DNA of 64,000 nucleotides from Rhynchopus euleeides (lineage: Eukaryota; Euglenozoa; Diplonemea; Diplonemida; Diplonemidae): the NCBI GenBank assembly GCA_963210315.1, contig OY723253.1:1240001-1304000 (forward strand), written 5' to 3'. Under the pieces are notes generated by a model. It was not told the origin of the DNA. It worked only from the letters and a program-made list of their open reading frames with translations, and searched no databases. Made by a program: the position numbers and the translations under genes. This document shows positions 18,297 to 33,200 of this stretch, in pieces. Numbering within the stretch: the stretch's first letter is position 1; each line of letters opens with the position of its first letter.

Positions 18297-21200
18297 CTAG
18301 ACGAAGAGGTCTTTGTCTGGCGACTCCGTCCCCGACTGGCTGGGGTAGCTGCAGGAGTGCACGATCAAGTGGGTGAGTGTGAACCTGTGGTCGCCTCTCC
18401 CCCCGAGGTCGAGGTCGTTCGACCAGATTTCAAAGTCGAGCACCAGGGACACCGGCTCCCACGGCACGATCACATCGATGCTCTCGGAGGTGTCGCCCAG
18501 GCCGGCCCCTGCGATGTTCACGCCTGTCAGGTAGGGGATGTGTTTTGTGAACAGCACACGTTCCCCGGCCAGCGCACGCTCTGCAGTGGTCCGCTGGCGT
18601 GTAGGGTCGAGGCCTGTTTTGGAGCCTCTGATGATAATGCCGCTGTCGGAATGGTGCGGCACGTCCACCACGAACACCCCTGCCTCCACGCGGATGTGTG
18701 TATGTGTGTCGAGTGTGATTTCCGGGGATACGAAACGTGTCCCGTAGTGTCTGCCGGAGTAGACCCTGGTGGTGAGGAACACGTAGTCCTGGATGGACCA
18801 GCGACGTTCGAGGACTGACCCCTCGTACTGCACAAGGTCCTCGAACATGACCAGCCTGCACAGGTCGATGCGGTCCATGTCTTGCACCAGCTGCACGTCA
18901 CACAGCTCCCCCGTGTAGCCGTAGCGGCAGCTGCTGCAGTCGCTGCCGCCCCAGTTGCCGACACACTCGCAGCCGTATGGCCCGCAGGACCCATGCCCGC
19001 TGCACTGCACAGGCCTGTCCACCTTGGTGCCGTCGATGGTTTCGCTGATGACACGATAGCCAGGGCACATGGCAGCAGCGTCGAGCTGCGTAGTGCTGAA
19101 CCCCACGATCCCAACCGTGTCGATCTGTGTGTGTGTGTGGTGTGTAGGGTTGCAGCCGCACCAAAGCAGGGCACACAAGGGCACAGCCTCATACCTGTGA
19201 CGCACGTGAGTCCGACAGGTTCAGGACAACCCTGATCACCTTCGTCTTCCAGCGCACAGACACATCCGCATCGTTGGGGTTGTACGACACGAGAGTGGTT
19301 GGCTGCCCGAAACTGTTATCTGCTGTGTTCGGCGCATAGACCCGCGACAGCGGGGAGTCGAAGTAGCGCTGTGAAGGAGGGGCGTGGGTGCACTCGACAA
19401 GAAGTCAAACAATCAAAGAAGCACAGAAGTGTAGCCGGCACATGCACATCAACCCCTCAACCTGGATTTACACCGCGAGGCATACCGGCTCGTCCCGCGA
19501 CCAGATCTTTGTGAAGGCAGCGGTGCTGGCTGTGATGGCCGAGCCCGATGCGTCTGCCGTGAGCGAGGTGGAGGCCTCTGTGGCATAGGACGAGTTGACC
19601 AGCTCAAGCGCCTGGTCAGGCACCCTTGCCGGGTACAATGTGCGTGGGGGTGTCGTCAGCACACCGTCCACAAGCACAGGGTCCAGTGGGGCACCGCCAC
19701 CAGGGGAGGCTTCTGTGCCCGAAGGGGCGGGCTGTGCGTAGATCGCCACCACTGACCCTGGGTTGTAGTTCTCGTAGACATGCACCTGTGTGAGGGGAGG
19801 TCAGGAGAAGGTGGGAGACGCGGTAGGCGGCAAAGCAGGGCAACAACACCACAGGGCAGCATGCTGGTATCACTTCATACCTGCGACAGGTACACCGCCT
19901 CGGCGTACTCGAGTGTCACGTACTGCAGGGCGTCCCTCCACCCTGCGTTGTTCTCACTGCTGGAGGGACACGCTCCCCTCTGCACCTCACGGTCGCAGTA
20001 GTACTGTGCAATGGGGGTGGTGGAGGCATGGCGGTGGATGGCGAGCACAGATGTCCTCATCTCCAAAAGGGCGGCACATGCAGTCACGAACCTTGTTTGC
20101 AGAACACACCGAGCCTGTCTCTCATGCGATGGCACACTAACTGCACTGACAATACACACCTGGAGTGGCTCCCATGCCGCATCGCGGTTGAAGCGCTGTG
20201 ACGAATAGTAAGTCGCTGTGGCATCCGGAGGGCCGACAAGCGTCTGCACATTGGCAGGGGTCGCCTGTGTCGAGTAGTCCAGGACACGGGTCGGGTACTG
20301 GACGGCGCGCTTTTCCATCTGCTGTGGCTCGCTGGACGAGGTAGCAGAAGTCGCGTTCTTTTCCTCCGGTGGGATATAAAGCGTCTGCGAGACGGTGCAT
20401 GCGTCCCCCGTGTAACCGTCAGAGCAAACGTGACATGTGGCGCCAGACCAGAAGCCTCTTGCTGGTGATGCGCTGCACTGGCACTGCCTGTTGCCATCAC
20501 AGCGCCCGTGACCGCTGCAGTCCTTCTTCGCATCAAGGCCGCTAAGCACCGCCCCACACACCCGCTTTGCTGGGTTGGCTGGGTCGGCAATGCAAACGCT
20601 GCAGCGCCCGCAGAGATCCTGCTCATCGTGCCCGACACGTTCCCACTCGCACACGCCCATGTTGCTGCACGTCTGGCACGCATGCCTGCAGTCGCTGTTG
20701 CAACACATGCCGTGCACACAGTGGCCAGAGATGCATTCTACATTCTTCGTGCACGCGGTGCCCAGCGCGAAGAGGTCCACGCACTCACCATGGTGGCACA
20801 GCCCCTGGCAGTCGCTGTTGCTGTCGCATGTCACCTGGCACTGCGACCCCGACGCAATGCTCTTGTCGGGGACGTGGCTTTGCAGACCACAAGCGTAGGG
20901 CCGGCAGGCACTGTGGGACGTGCAGGCAACACCTGACATCGGAGGCACTCCCACGGGTGGGGTCGGGGGGGGCACGTAGGCCCACCTCGACTCGAGGTCA
21001 CCACCCGAAGCGAGTGGAACTCGCAGGCACAGCGTGGGCGAGTAGGTGCGATCGGCGTATGGGTAGCAGGCAGAGGAAACCTGCCCCTCAGCCTGGTGCC
21101 CCTGCTGCACCACCACGCCAGGCACACACCTGCCCTGCATGCAGGTGTGCAGCAGCTGGCAGTGCCCGTCGGTGATGCACGACGTGCGGCATATTGACAG

Positions 21201-24200
21201 CGGCGATGCTGCCAGTGCAATGTGCTTGCCGCATGCGTAGGGCGTACAGAAGTCGTAGTCCTTTTCGTAACACCCACCCTCGGTGACCTGTGAGGTTGTG
21301 GCGTCGGTGCCCGAAACGGAGGACAGCTGGCACACCCCCGCGTTGCAGCGGGCGTTGAGGCTGCAGTGGGCATCGACTGCGCATGATGAGCGGCAGCGTG
21401 AGTGGGAGAAGGACGTCTGGCGATGATTCTTGCCGCATGCATACGGTGCGCAGTCGTCGTGTGCAAAGCATTCCAGAGGGATGGACTCAGTCCACACACA
21501 CTCGCCCTCGGTCTCGGTGGCCTGGCATGTGTCGGTTGTCGTCGAGGCCTCAGAGACAGCCAGTGTGCACCGGTACCCTGCTTGGGTGGTTTCTTGCACC
21601 TGCCCGCCATAGCAATCCTGATTGCCCCAGCACTGCGTCTTGCAGAGGCCCGACACCAAGTCGCACCCATAGGGCTCGCATACGGAGGGGTCCCGCAGGC
21701 AGCCACCGAGGGGCGGAGGGGTGGTCCCGGTCACGACACACTGCCGGGAGACACACACATGGCCTGCCACGCAGTGCTCATCCGCCGTGCACGAGGTACG
21801 GCATGTGCTGCCGGGTGTTGTGCGTGTAAAGCGGGATTCGCCACATGTGTATGGTGCACAATCAAACGCACGCCCGTGGCAGCAGCTGGTGCAGTCTTCA
21901 CAGCGGTACTGCTGGGTGGTCTCGCAGTAGCATGCTGGACGGTTTGTAGCGTCACCCGGCTGGAGCTTCATCCCATTGCATTGAACTGGAGACACTGTCA
22001 CCGAAGGGCAGATCTGGTCAATAGCGCGCGTGGAGCCTGCAGGGCAGTCGGAGAGCACTGGGCACTGCGTCCCTTGCATGCACTGCTTCATCTCGTACAC
22101 ATCTTCGCTGCACAGCTTGCACGCCCGCGTCGTAGCAAAGCGATCCATGCCGATGCGCCACGGAGAGAAGTACCGAGGTTGTCCCAAGCAATCGACCAGG
22201 GTGGCGTTCTGCGGCTCGAAGCCTGGATCACCTGGGCACTTCACATGGTCACGCCCGCTTGTACCCGACACACATACCGGGGCCGGGGGCCAGTGGCAGC
22301 CGCACTTGTGGTTGCCAACACGGTTGAGCGCAGGCGGGTAAGACCCCTTGCAGTCAAGCTCGACAGGTGCGCCCCACGCAGGGCAGGCGTCACACGCCCC
22401 TTCCGTCTTATCGGTACAGCGGAACTGTGGGTACGCACAACCGCAGGGGTCGAACCCTTCCTGTGCGCAGGGCTGCGTCACCCACTGCGGCTTCGGCCAC
22501 GTTGCACAGTTGATCCACACAAACCCAGCGCCATCCACAGAGAACCCTGCCTTCTTGTAGAGAGCTGCCCAATCCGGGCAGGTCGAAAGGCATCGCAACG
22601 TGCCTGTCCCCGTCCACTGCCGTGTGGTGGACGGGTTGCACACAGGGAGCACCATCGGAGATGTGCAGCCGCAGAAGTCCTCCGTGATCTCCTGCTTGGG
22701 GGCGTGCACTGCGTACACGCTGTCCTCGCAATCGATCCAGCGCTTCTGCGTTTCGGGCACCACTGCACAGGCGCCGCACTTCCCACTGGTGAGGGTGTTC
22801 GACACCGCAGCACGGCACACACCATCGCACTCGCCGAAGAAGCGCATGATGGCACTCTCGCTGCTGAGCAGTGCAGGCGGGTTCGCAAGCAGGCTCTCCA
22901 GGGGAAGGGCCTGCGAACCGACACACGCATCCGCCGCAGCCAAGGAGCAGAAAAGCGAGAACTGCCGCTGGCCCTCCGTGTCGGGGAGGCACTCCATCGT
23001 CGCAGGCTGCCGCCCGCAGTAGGCAGTCTTGGGGCACGACACGTAGAGGTTGGAGTACCCCATGCAGTTGTACTGCGGCACGGCCGTGCTCTGCACCGAC
23101 GCTGCTGTGCTGCAGCACACCGTGGCGGGATCTTCACCTGCTGCACACTTGTGGGCATTGCTTGTGGGGCACCCACAGGTGTCGTAGCGGATGAGCTCAG
23201 GGGCGATGCACTTCAGCACACTGCCGACGGTGCAGTCGACGTTAGGCTGGCGTGCCTCCGGGAGGAAGTACTCACCCCCAATCGCACAGGTCACCCCAAA
23301 GAGGCCGTTAGCAGAGTAAGCGCCTGGGTTGGCCGCAAGTTCGGCGGCAGACGGCGGGCAGACCCCCCCGGGGCTGCATGTCACGACACTGCCAGACACA
23401 GACACCTGGACTGTCGGGTGGTCGGCGCAGATGCTGCAGTCAAACCCATCGTACCCATCCTGGCACTGGCACTCGCCAATCCGAACGCCTGTCGTGGTGC
23501 AGGTCCCGTGCCCGCTGCACTGCGGCGCGCTCTGCAGTGAGCAGTCGCTGAGGGAGCACAGCCCGCCGTGGTACCCTGTTGCACACTGGCTGCATGTGTC
23601 TCCTGCCCAGAAGCCGAGGTCTGACGAGACAGTGATGAACGGTGCCCCGTCGTAGCTGGTGTTCTTCGGCGGGATGGTAGAGGTAACCCACTGCGCGCTG
23701 CTGTGCAGGAGGTTCTTGTAGTTCACACTCGACTGGGTGCTGTCAATCGCATCCTGGAATACGACGGTGCGCCCTGTCACCCCACCCATGGCGATCTCCA
23801 CCTCACGCAGGTAGCCATTGATGGGGAACGCAGCGGTGCCCAACGACATCCCCTTGTCCATCCACAGCAGCTGCCGCATCGACAGCTTGCCGCGCTGCTT
23901 CTGTGTGGTGGCCCCATGCCGCGGGCCTGTCACCGCCATGTCCACCTTCACCTCGGAGAAGGTGGGCTGCTTATCCTGCGCAATGGACTGCCCGAGGTAG
24001 GCGTGCACGGTGCCTGCGAGCAGGTCCACCTCCACCTTGAGGCGCACCCACTCGTCGGAGAAGACGACATCCAGGGGCCCAGTGGTGCCCGTCACCTCTG
24101 CACCGCTCGTATCCTGCAGGCTGACGACAAGTGCTCCAGCTGAGAGCACGATCGACACAGACTCGCCCTGGGTGCTGCCTGCACTGAAGATATCTGTTGT

Positions 24201-27200
24201 CGTCTTCGACTGAGTTCCGGGAAATTTCATCATCGCAGAAAAATCCATAGCCTCCATCTCACGCACATAGGAGTAGCCCACGCTCAGGGTGGCACCGTAG
24301 AAGGTCATGGCATCGGGCGATTCGAAGTAGAGCGCAACCACCAACAGCTTCAGTTCGGCAGCGGTGAGCCCTTTGGTGACGAACTCCAACTCGTGGCGGG
24401 TCGTCGTGTTGGACAAGATGACCCTGCCCGCCGGGAAGCGGGTCCCGTCCTCCAGCAGGAGCCCAGCGGTTGCCGGCAGCGGGGCTGCGACGGTGGAGTG
24501 GAGGACCAGCTTCACAGTGCGGATGTCCACAGCCAGGGAGCGCACCACAGGGAGGTCGTCCAGGTTGAAGAGCAGGCCGCCGCCCCCTTTCAGGGTGTAG
24601 CCAGTCTCGGATGAGCCCATTGGCACCCGCTCGTGCGCAAGGTTTTTGGAGTTATCGAGTGCCACGAGGAAGTCGACCGTGTGGTGGAAGTACTGCGTCG
24701 GGGCCTCGTTGGTCGTCTGCCCTGTCCAACCGCCGACGAAGCTGTTGGAGGTCACGCCGGTGCTCTTGTCCACAGCGTACACCCCGACGACATCTGCCAC
24801 AGAAGCCTGCTCGCCGTCACCCGACTCCCCCAGCCACATCTTCCAGGCGCGTGGGGCGGAGGGGAAGTTCGTCGCATCCAGCGTGTCCTCACAGGAGGCA
24901 TAGATGCCGATCTTGGAGAAGCGGTGGTACTCGCGGGGCCAGATGTAGACACACACCGTGTCGTCTATAGTGCTGTTGGACTTCGCCAGGACAGGGATGG
25001 TCTTCTTTGTGCCGTAGTCGCCGTAGTCTTTGAGGGACAGGAGAGCTTTTGTGGCGGCGTGGAGCTCAGACAGGCTGAACATCACCCAGAGGTTGCTGGC
25101 CTCGGCATGGAGGACAACGTAATCCCACGCCCCTGGTGGGTACTTCGCCACGGCGCCGTCCTGTGTGCCGTTAACACGCAGCAGCTTCCCCAGAGAGACC
25201 TGCAGCAGTGTGGACCACTGGCGCGCTAGGACAGCCTGGGAGGCCACATAGCCATCGTAGGTCCAGGAGGCGTCCACGTGCAAGTGTGGCAACCACGGGC
25301 CGCCGCGCAGCTCCTGCTTCATGTTGGGGGTTGCATGGCTAAAGCTTGTCATGTAAGGCACCTCGCTTTTGAGGAGAGGACGTTCCTTGTCAACACCCGG
25401 GTACTCAAACATGACAGAGCCGGTTGAATCGAGGTTGGTCAGTGGGTCGTAGTCACGCCACTGATGGGAAAACCCCGCAGCACCTGTCCATACAACACCC
25501 ACACGCGCCATGCCGTGCAGATTCAGGTTGCTGTCGCTCAGGAAGCGGCAGAGGTACTCATCCTGCTGCGTTGAGTTCTGCTTCTCAAGCGTGTACACCC
25601 CGTCGTCCAGCAGTGGCCACTGCTTCTTCCCAGACAGGAAGTCTTCCAGCACAGCGCTGCACGATGTGTACACAGTGTCGGCGGCCTGATCGAAGCTCAG
25701 TGTGGTGGTGTTGATTTCGAGATAGGAGTTGGGCAGCTGCAGGGCCACCCCTGTGGTGGAGGCATCTGGCGTGGACCCATAGCAGATGCATTTCCCATCG
25801 GAGCGGCATACGCCGTGCCCACCGCAGATCTTGCCGGTGAGGGGGTCAGCCGGACACTGCTTGTCGGCACACGTGGAACCGGTGTAGCCCTCGGCACACT
25901 GCTGGCAGTTGGGCCCCACCCAGAAGCCCCTGCGGGTGTCGGCGAAGCACACGTCGCAGGGGGTCGGCTGGCGAACCATCCCATCCTTCCCGCTGCAGAA
26001 GCTGTCGCCGCACTCCCGCTTGAAGATGTCTGTCGCATTCGCCACCGCCTTCCCGCTGAGGCAGCTGTCAACAGCACTCTCGCAGCAGTGTGAGGGGAAG
26101 AGCTCTGCCAGCTCTGTGGGGCAGGCCCAGGGCTTGCTGCAGTACCCATGTCCCCCGCACACCACCGCAGCAGCGCAGAACGACTGGGAAGTGGACGACA
26201 CAGCAGAAGCTGCAACGGCATGGGTCACGCGAACCGGCGGACACGTCACAAAGGTGATGTCCTTCGTTGTGCCTGGGCTCTTCAGCGTCGTCATGAAGCG
26301 GAGGTACACCACAGCCTCAACATGAACCAGGTCCACTGCATCGAAGTTGATGTTGCAGTCCCTGTCCTGTGTGGCGGTGGACAGCGCGAAGGTGCACTTC
26401 AGTTCGATTGCGGCGTCAGTCGCCCCGATGGGTGCGGTGTGCGGCAGGGACACGCTGTGCCACCTCCCGTCATTCGGAACACCAGCTGTGCTGAACACGA
26501 TCCGTGACAGCTCTTTGCTCCCCACCATATACAGCATCACCACACTGCCAGTGTCGGAAACGAGCGCCTGTGCCACACGACGCACGCTAAACTTAAGGTC
26601 GTACTTATGCCCACCCCTCACACGCCCAGGGGTGTAGTCCCTGCAGCAGTTGTCCACAGCAGGGTTCTGCATGGCGGTGCAGGTCTTCGAGTTGCACACA
26701 GTCCCGTTGCTGCGGCCGTTGGTGAGGTACTTCATCGACAGCTCGCCGAGGGATGGCGAGCCTGCTGCAGAGAAGTAGGACCCGAAGCTGTCGGAGGTCG
26801 AGACCCATGTCCCGTTTGCAGTGGCGGTGTCCCACCCCTCCCGGCCTGCATTGGCAAGGTCCGTCATATCTAAGCCGAACCCGCTGCCGAGCGTGCCCGA
26901 CACAGTGCTTGCCGTGCCGCCAGGCAGAGGCGGGTCGCGCGGCTCGTCCACCCTGATCTGGAACTCAGCAGTGTAAGCAGAGTCGAAGGTGCTGCGTGTG
27001 ACGCCCCCCAGCGTGTCGCCATCCCGGCCGGCTTCGATTGCGGCGACCACGCCTGTCGTGCACCCCGGTTCCACCCCGATGAAGCACGACGGGTGGTTGT
27101 CGTTGAAGTCTGCCCCAGCCACAGTGGCATCCCACACCTCCCCGAAGGTGACATGGCTCGGCACTCCGCGGCACACGAGATGGTCTGCGGGCGACGCCAC

Positions 27201-30200
27201 CACCTCCATCGCAGGCGTCACACACGACACCCCCAGGGGCAGGCGCACGCCGAGACGGATGCCCCTCTTGCTGGCAGTGTCGTACCACACGTGCTCCCAC
27301 TGCACACCAACCTGCAGTGAGTTGGCAACGCAGCCCTGCGGGTAAGACGCAGCAGACACACGTGGGTCGAAGCCGCACTGCGTTGGGATGTGGACTGGGG
27401 TGTCCAGCGCATCCGGTGCGGTGAAGGGCGTCTCGCTGACGAGTTCGACTCCGCCCGCCTGCCAGCCGTCGCTGAGGATTGGCGGCTTAGTGCTGCCCTC
27501 ACGCCCCTGTGCAGAGCGGATCACCACACGGTGCGAAGAGGCGGGGTCCCTGCTGCGCCCTGCGCTGGCAAGGAATATCGCGAGCCCTGACCCAAGCTGC
27601 ACCTTCGAGATGGCTGCCAGCATGGCAGGGTCGGAGGCGTCTGTGCAGTCTGGGGTGGCGCAGCTGTGTGCCTTCTGCAGCTCTGTGCCTTCGATGCGCA
27701 GTGTGGCTTCCAGCCCGCCAGAGGTGGAGACCACGGTGAACTCCCACAGGCCCCATGCTGCCGGAAGCCCCGTCACATCGAATGCTGCAATGCTGACAGG
27801 CGCTTTGCTGTTGGCGGCGAGTTCCACCACCGCCACCAGACCCGTCCAGATCCGCTGCCCCAGCTTCTGCGAGCGGTGCTCGAGGGAGACCCTGCAGAAG
27901 GTGTCGCCGTGCTGCAGCAACACCACCATCTTGCGCTCGTTGTATGGCACACTGCTGATGTAGACCCACAGCTCAGCCTCCAGGCGTCCCTCCAGCGTGA
28001 CGGGGGTGGCGGCCTCTATGTCATAAACTCCTGTGCCTGGGGTGAGGAAGGATGTGACAGATCCTGCGTCGTTGTACGGCACGTCGGGGTGGCCGAGGCG
28101 CAGGGAGGAGGTGCCCTCGGCAATGAACAGCTTTGCGGTCTGTGATGACGGCACCTTGTGCACCGGGATGCCCCATCTGTCGGTCACGCGCACAGCAACA
28201 GAAAAGCGGTTCTCCGCTCCTGCTGCCCAGATGCTGGGGTACTCTGTGAACTCGCACTGATACGGCTCTGCTGGAGTGACGAGGATCGGTTCGAACACAT
28301 GGTAGACACAGCCGTACACCGGGTGCAGGGTGCTGCCGGTGCAGGCCACACTCGCCTGGCTGTGGGGGTCACATGAGGAGTCGGTGTCGCAGTCCCGGCC
28401 AGATGCGGGCACAATGTACGCCACGAACCAGACAAACGGTTCGTTGCGGCTGTTGTTGCCCATGATGTCGAGCAGGAAAGCCTCAGTTACAGAAATGCTC
28501 GAGAAGGTCGCGACGCCGTCTGCCATCAGCACGTCGGTGGTGCTGCCGCCCCTGCGGAGGGAGGCGCTGTCGACAGCCACTGCTGCCGGGTCCTGCGAGG
28601 GGTGCTGGTTGAGGGCGACGAGGCGCAGCGTCCAGCTCCCCCCCACGTTGCCCCAGGTGTCCGTTGCTTGCACTGCGAGGTCAAACGGCTGGTTGACGGC
28701 AGCCTCGCGTGGCGACATCCCTGAAGGCATGATCCGCACAACACAGGCAGGGACGAAGGGCACATCCACAGGGACCCGGCCGCTGGCATAGGCTGCATCA
28801 CCTGAAGCCTGCTGCACGTACACCTCTGTGATGGTCTGCACGTTGGTCCACCTTGAGGCACGGTTCACCCACGGGCGGCCATCTGTCTCCCTGCTCGACA
28901 CGAGGCCGGACTGCTGCACGGCTGTGTCTGTGTTTAGCGTGCAGTTGGCCTGCACAGCACCATCCAACAGGGCAACCGGAGCATCACAAACGACAGGACC
29001 TGAGAAGTGATTCCGACCAACGAGTGCGATGCTCAGGTGCACGCCACTGGGTACTGTCACCGGGTCACCGATCTCGTCGATGAGGTGGAAGGTGAAGATC
29101 GATGCCTGCCCTGCTCTGCGGCACGCGTTGGCTGGTGGCGCTGCCAGGAGGGCGATGGACTTGCGAACCACCGCCACATTGCCGCTGCTCGCTGACACGC
29201 TCTGCGGTGCTGACACATCATGGGACCCTACCTGTTGCTCGTTGATCCTGCTGCACGTGGCGCGCAGAGTGAACGTCCCGTCTGTGAGACGGACAAACGT
29301 GTCTTTGAAGAGGACTCGCCCCGGCTGGTAGGGTGTGAGGCCTTCCCGCGACGTCAACGTTGTCTGTGTGCCCAGCAGCGCAGATGGGACGAAGAATGCA
29401 CGCTTGGGATACAGCCCTGTCTCCAGATCGTAAGCCAGCAGCCTGTGTGCCAGCCCAATCTCCTCCGTGTTGTCGGTGAAGTACTCCTCTGCTGCAGGAC
29501 TGAGCTGCATCAGGTGACGTGACGCACTCGATGTCAGACTTGAGTTCTGATCCTGGGGCGAGCCCTCGATGGCCACCAGCGACGCATCAGTGGTGAGGCA
29601 CAGGGAGGGGAAATTGCTGCTCTGGCACAGTGCCCCCCCGAAGCACACCGCGTCAACACCCTGGCCGTAGCAACATTCGTCGTCACTCACACGGGCACTG
29701 TTGCTGCATGCTGCAAGAGCAGCAGACGACCTTGCGATGAACTGCTCAGCGTATCTCGTCGCCCCGTTTTCCAGCACCTCCGTGATGACAACGATGCTGT
29801 TGGCATCGGACACGTCGACGACCCGCACGCTGTCGACGCTCACCCCTGCAACGTAGGCGAATGCAGTCCGGAAGCTAGGTTCGTCAAATGTACTGGTGGT
29901 ACCCTGAACAACAGTTGACACCCTGGCGATCATGTCGTCTGAAGGACCCTCAATGTTGCGGTAGGAGACAGAGGTGCCTCCGAGGGTTGCTACAGCCGAC
30001 TCCAGCTCAAGCCGGCAGCTGAGCTGGCCGTGCCTCGAAGAGGATGCCAGGTTGCCGAAGCGGTCGTAGAGGGAGGCACGCACGAACATAGGACTGTCCG
30101 CCAGCACCTTCTCTGCGTAGGTGTCCAGTGCAGCTGAGACCGGTTCGTTGCTCTCAACTTCAAGCACGAGGTCTGCCGACAGGGATGGCACCGCACACGA

Positions 30201-33200
30201 CAGGTCCGCCTCTGCACCACGCCACACAGTCATCTCAACAACCATGTGCACGGAGGGGGCCGCCTTCGTGACTGTCAGGTTGAAGGCAATGCGCCCCGGC
30301 TCTCCGGTCGCCAGAGGGGAGACAGTGTAGAAGCCTTCGAATGCAGGGCTAGCCGTCACGACGGGCACCACGTCAACGAGCCACAGAGGATCGGCTGTCA
30401 GAGTGTTGCCGTATGCATCATGCAGCACCAGCTCGAACAGCCCTGCGTGGCCCGCAATAAGGTGTGTCGGTGCCTTCACGGTGCGCAGCTTTGTGGGCAG
30501 ACAAGCCTCGAAGGTGGCCTCGACCTGCGGGATTGTTATGGTGCGGTGCGTCACTCCAGTGACCGACAGCGACACACGCTCAGCACGTGTGTACCGCAGG
30601 CCACTGAAGACAGCAACACCACCAGCAAGCCCTGCTACCGGCACGACAGGCTGGCCAGTACTAGACACCAGCATGCCTGAACCGTGCCCCACGCTCAGGC
30701 GGAACACCTGTGCATCATCTCTGCTGTCATCACACCCAGTCCATGCAAGGTTGCCGTACGCATCGTATGCCGTCAGCACGACGCTGAAACTGTCGTGTGG
30801 GTCACAGCTGATGCACATCAGGCCCGAAATCAGCTCGCGTGCCCGCAGCTCTGTTGTGAACACGGAGGGGGTCCCGGGGGCAACCCTGATGGACGCAGGA
30901 GTGCCGTCGACACGCCCAGTGAGGCTGTAGAGGGCGGTGGACAGGGTGTACGCCAGCCCTGCCTTGTCAATGGACAGCCCCACCAGGCGGGCGACACCAC
31001 CCACAGCACTGACAGAGGTGACACCCCGGAGTGTGGCGCCCTGTGCGTCGCCTGCAAGGTGTGCCACGGCCTGTGACGAGGGGAGCACGACACCGCCTGC
31101 ACAGGTTGCGTCCTGCGACACACACGCAAAGGGATCCACGGAGCTGCAGTCAACGATCACAAGCTCCTCCACTGCCCGGAGCTGCGAGCGTTCGGGGTCA
31201 TACTCCTCCATCCTCTGCAGGGCGATGCACGTCACCCCAGTCCTCAGGGTGTCGGGGAAACTCGAGAGGTTGAAGCTTGACGGCTGTGCGCGCACCTTCC
31301 CCTTCCCAAGCCCAAACGCGTCGAAGTCGAGAAGATCGCTGAGCCAGAATTGATTGTGCAGCACCAACGGTTTGTTATGCACAACAGCACCCAGCTTCAG
31401 GCGCGAGTTGACTTCGACGAGCTGTGTCAGGAGCATCGTGTCCTCAGCACTGCGGGGGTACACCCGTTTGCTTGGGTCGCAATGTGTCTGGGCCACGACA
31501 CACACAGGCGAGTCGCGCACAACGGTGTTCCCCCACTTGTCCTGCGCTGTCAGCGTGATGTCGAACTTGCTCCCTGCAGACACGCACTCCGGCAGTTGTG
31601 TTCGCGGGATACTAGCCACACTCGCCGGGTGGAGGCGCACCTCCAAACTGCAGGGCGAGGAGGTGTCGGTCTCGAATACCAGCGAGCGTGTCTCGGACGC
31701 TCCGGATATCGCAGTCTCAATCTTCAAACCAGGGATTGCCATCTCGCCCTCGTCTCCGGGGCTGAACGCAAACCTGAAGGAACTCCCCCCGGTCTTCAGT
31801 GGTGTAGTCTTCTGCACGGTGGACATCGACGACGGGGAAAGCCCGCCGATTACGTCGTACATCGTCACACCTGTAGCAGACTGTGACCCGGTGTTGATGT
31901 GGACGCCAAACTCGTAGCCAAGACGGACATCGAGAGGCGCTGAGAGCTGTGTGGCCTCGAAGGTGCACGTCTGCATGTTCTCTGTGGCAATCATCAGCGA
32001 GCACGACGTGGCGTCAAGCGTGGTGTCAGCAAGAGCGTCGTTGATATCCAGCACCAGCTGTGAGGGGCACGCACCCTGGCATGCGGTGCCCTGCGACCAC
32101 CGCAGTCCGCTCAGCTCCGCAATGCCATCTGTCGCAGCAGAGATGCTCTGGCCCACCAGACCCTCCGCATGCACCCTCACCTCCGCCACGCGCGACTGGA
32201 TAGCGTAGGCCATGACAGCCGTAGCACTGCCGCAGCCACCTGTGGTGCCGTCGGGACACACGCTCTGGCACACGACAGGGTCGACGCGTGGGAACACCGA
32301 ATGTTCTCCGTTGTCACACACGCACTCGCTTCCGCTGCGCATCCCGAAGAAAGTTGCACCGTGTTGCCCGTCACAGAGGGTTGCACACTCCAGCAGTGAG
32401 CTGACACTGCCCACACGGTTTGCAAATGCTGTGCCCTGCGTGTCGGCGTAACACCAGATTGACGTGTACCGCACGACAGGGCTTGTGTGCAGGTTGCCAT
32501 CGTAGTCAACAACGCCCACACGAAGTGTCGGGATTTCGTATGTGATAGCGTCCACCGCCTGCTCGGGGAAGTCAGGCAGCTGGCAGATATGCGGCTCGAG
32601 GACCTTCAGGGCCACAGCTGTACAGTGTGTCACAGCGATCGGTGGTGTCGTGACACTGGTGATGGAGGACGACCTGTCCAGCATGCTGACAGTGAGGGTG
32701 AGCGCTGTGTCGGCACGCGAGTGTGTGCTGTAAAGCTCGGCACGCCCGTCGACAAGCACAGCGGCGCTCAAGACGCTATAGAAGTCATCCACAGTGCGCC
32801 CGTTGTTGAAGGGGAATTGAGGGGTCACCACGCTGTATATATCGGGGTTCCCGCTGTGCGCTGTGACCCGCAGCTCGTGGTTGGTGACAGCTTCGTAGTA
32901 CTTGCCACCCTGCAAGCGGTTGACAGGGTTGCCGCACACATCCTGCAGCTCCACCACATACGAGAACCCTTCGCACTGGCCACCACCGTAGCTGCGCACC
33001 GTGCTTGGGGGAGGCGTGACAAGGGCGAGCTGTGAAGCACGCCCGGACAGCACACGAACACGCACGTTCACCCACAGCTGAGTCATGTCCTTCACAAGGG
33101 CAGATGCAGGCCTGCTGCCTGTCGGTACGATGTCACCGATGGAATCGCCAGTGATCCCGATGACCTGGAGGGAGATGTTCTCCGCCTTGGCGTAGTCAAA

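Noticed and set aside
21402-23540. Plus-strand open frame of about 712 codons inside the giant gene
   Set aside because: It lies opposite the Cys-rich region of the giant protein, where stop codons are scarce on the other strand. The translation has no recognisable family.
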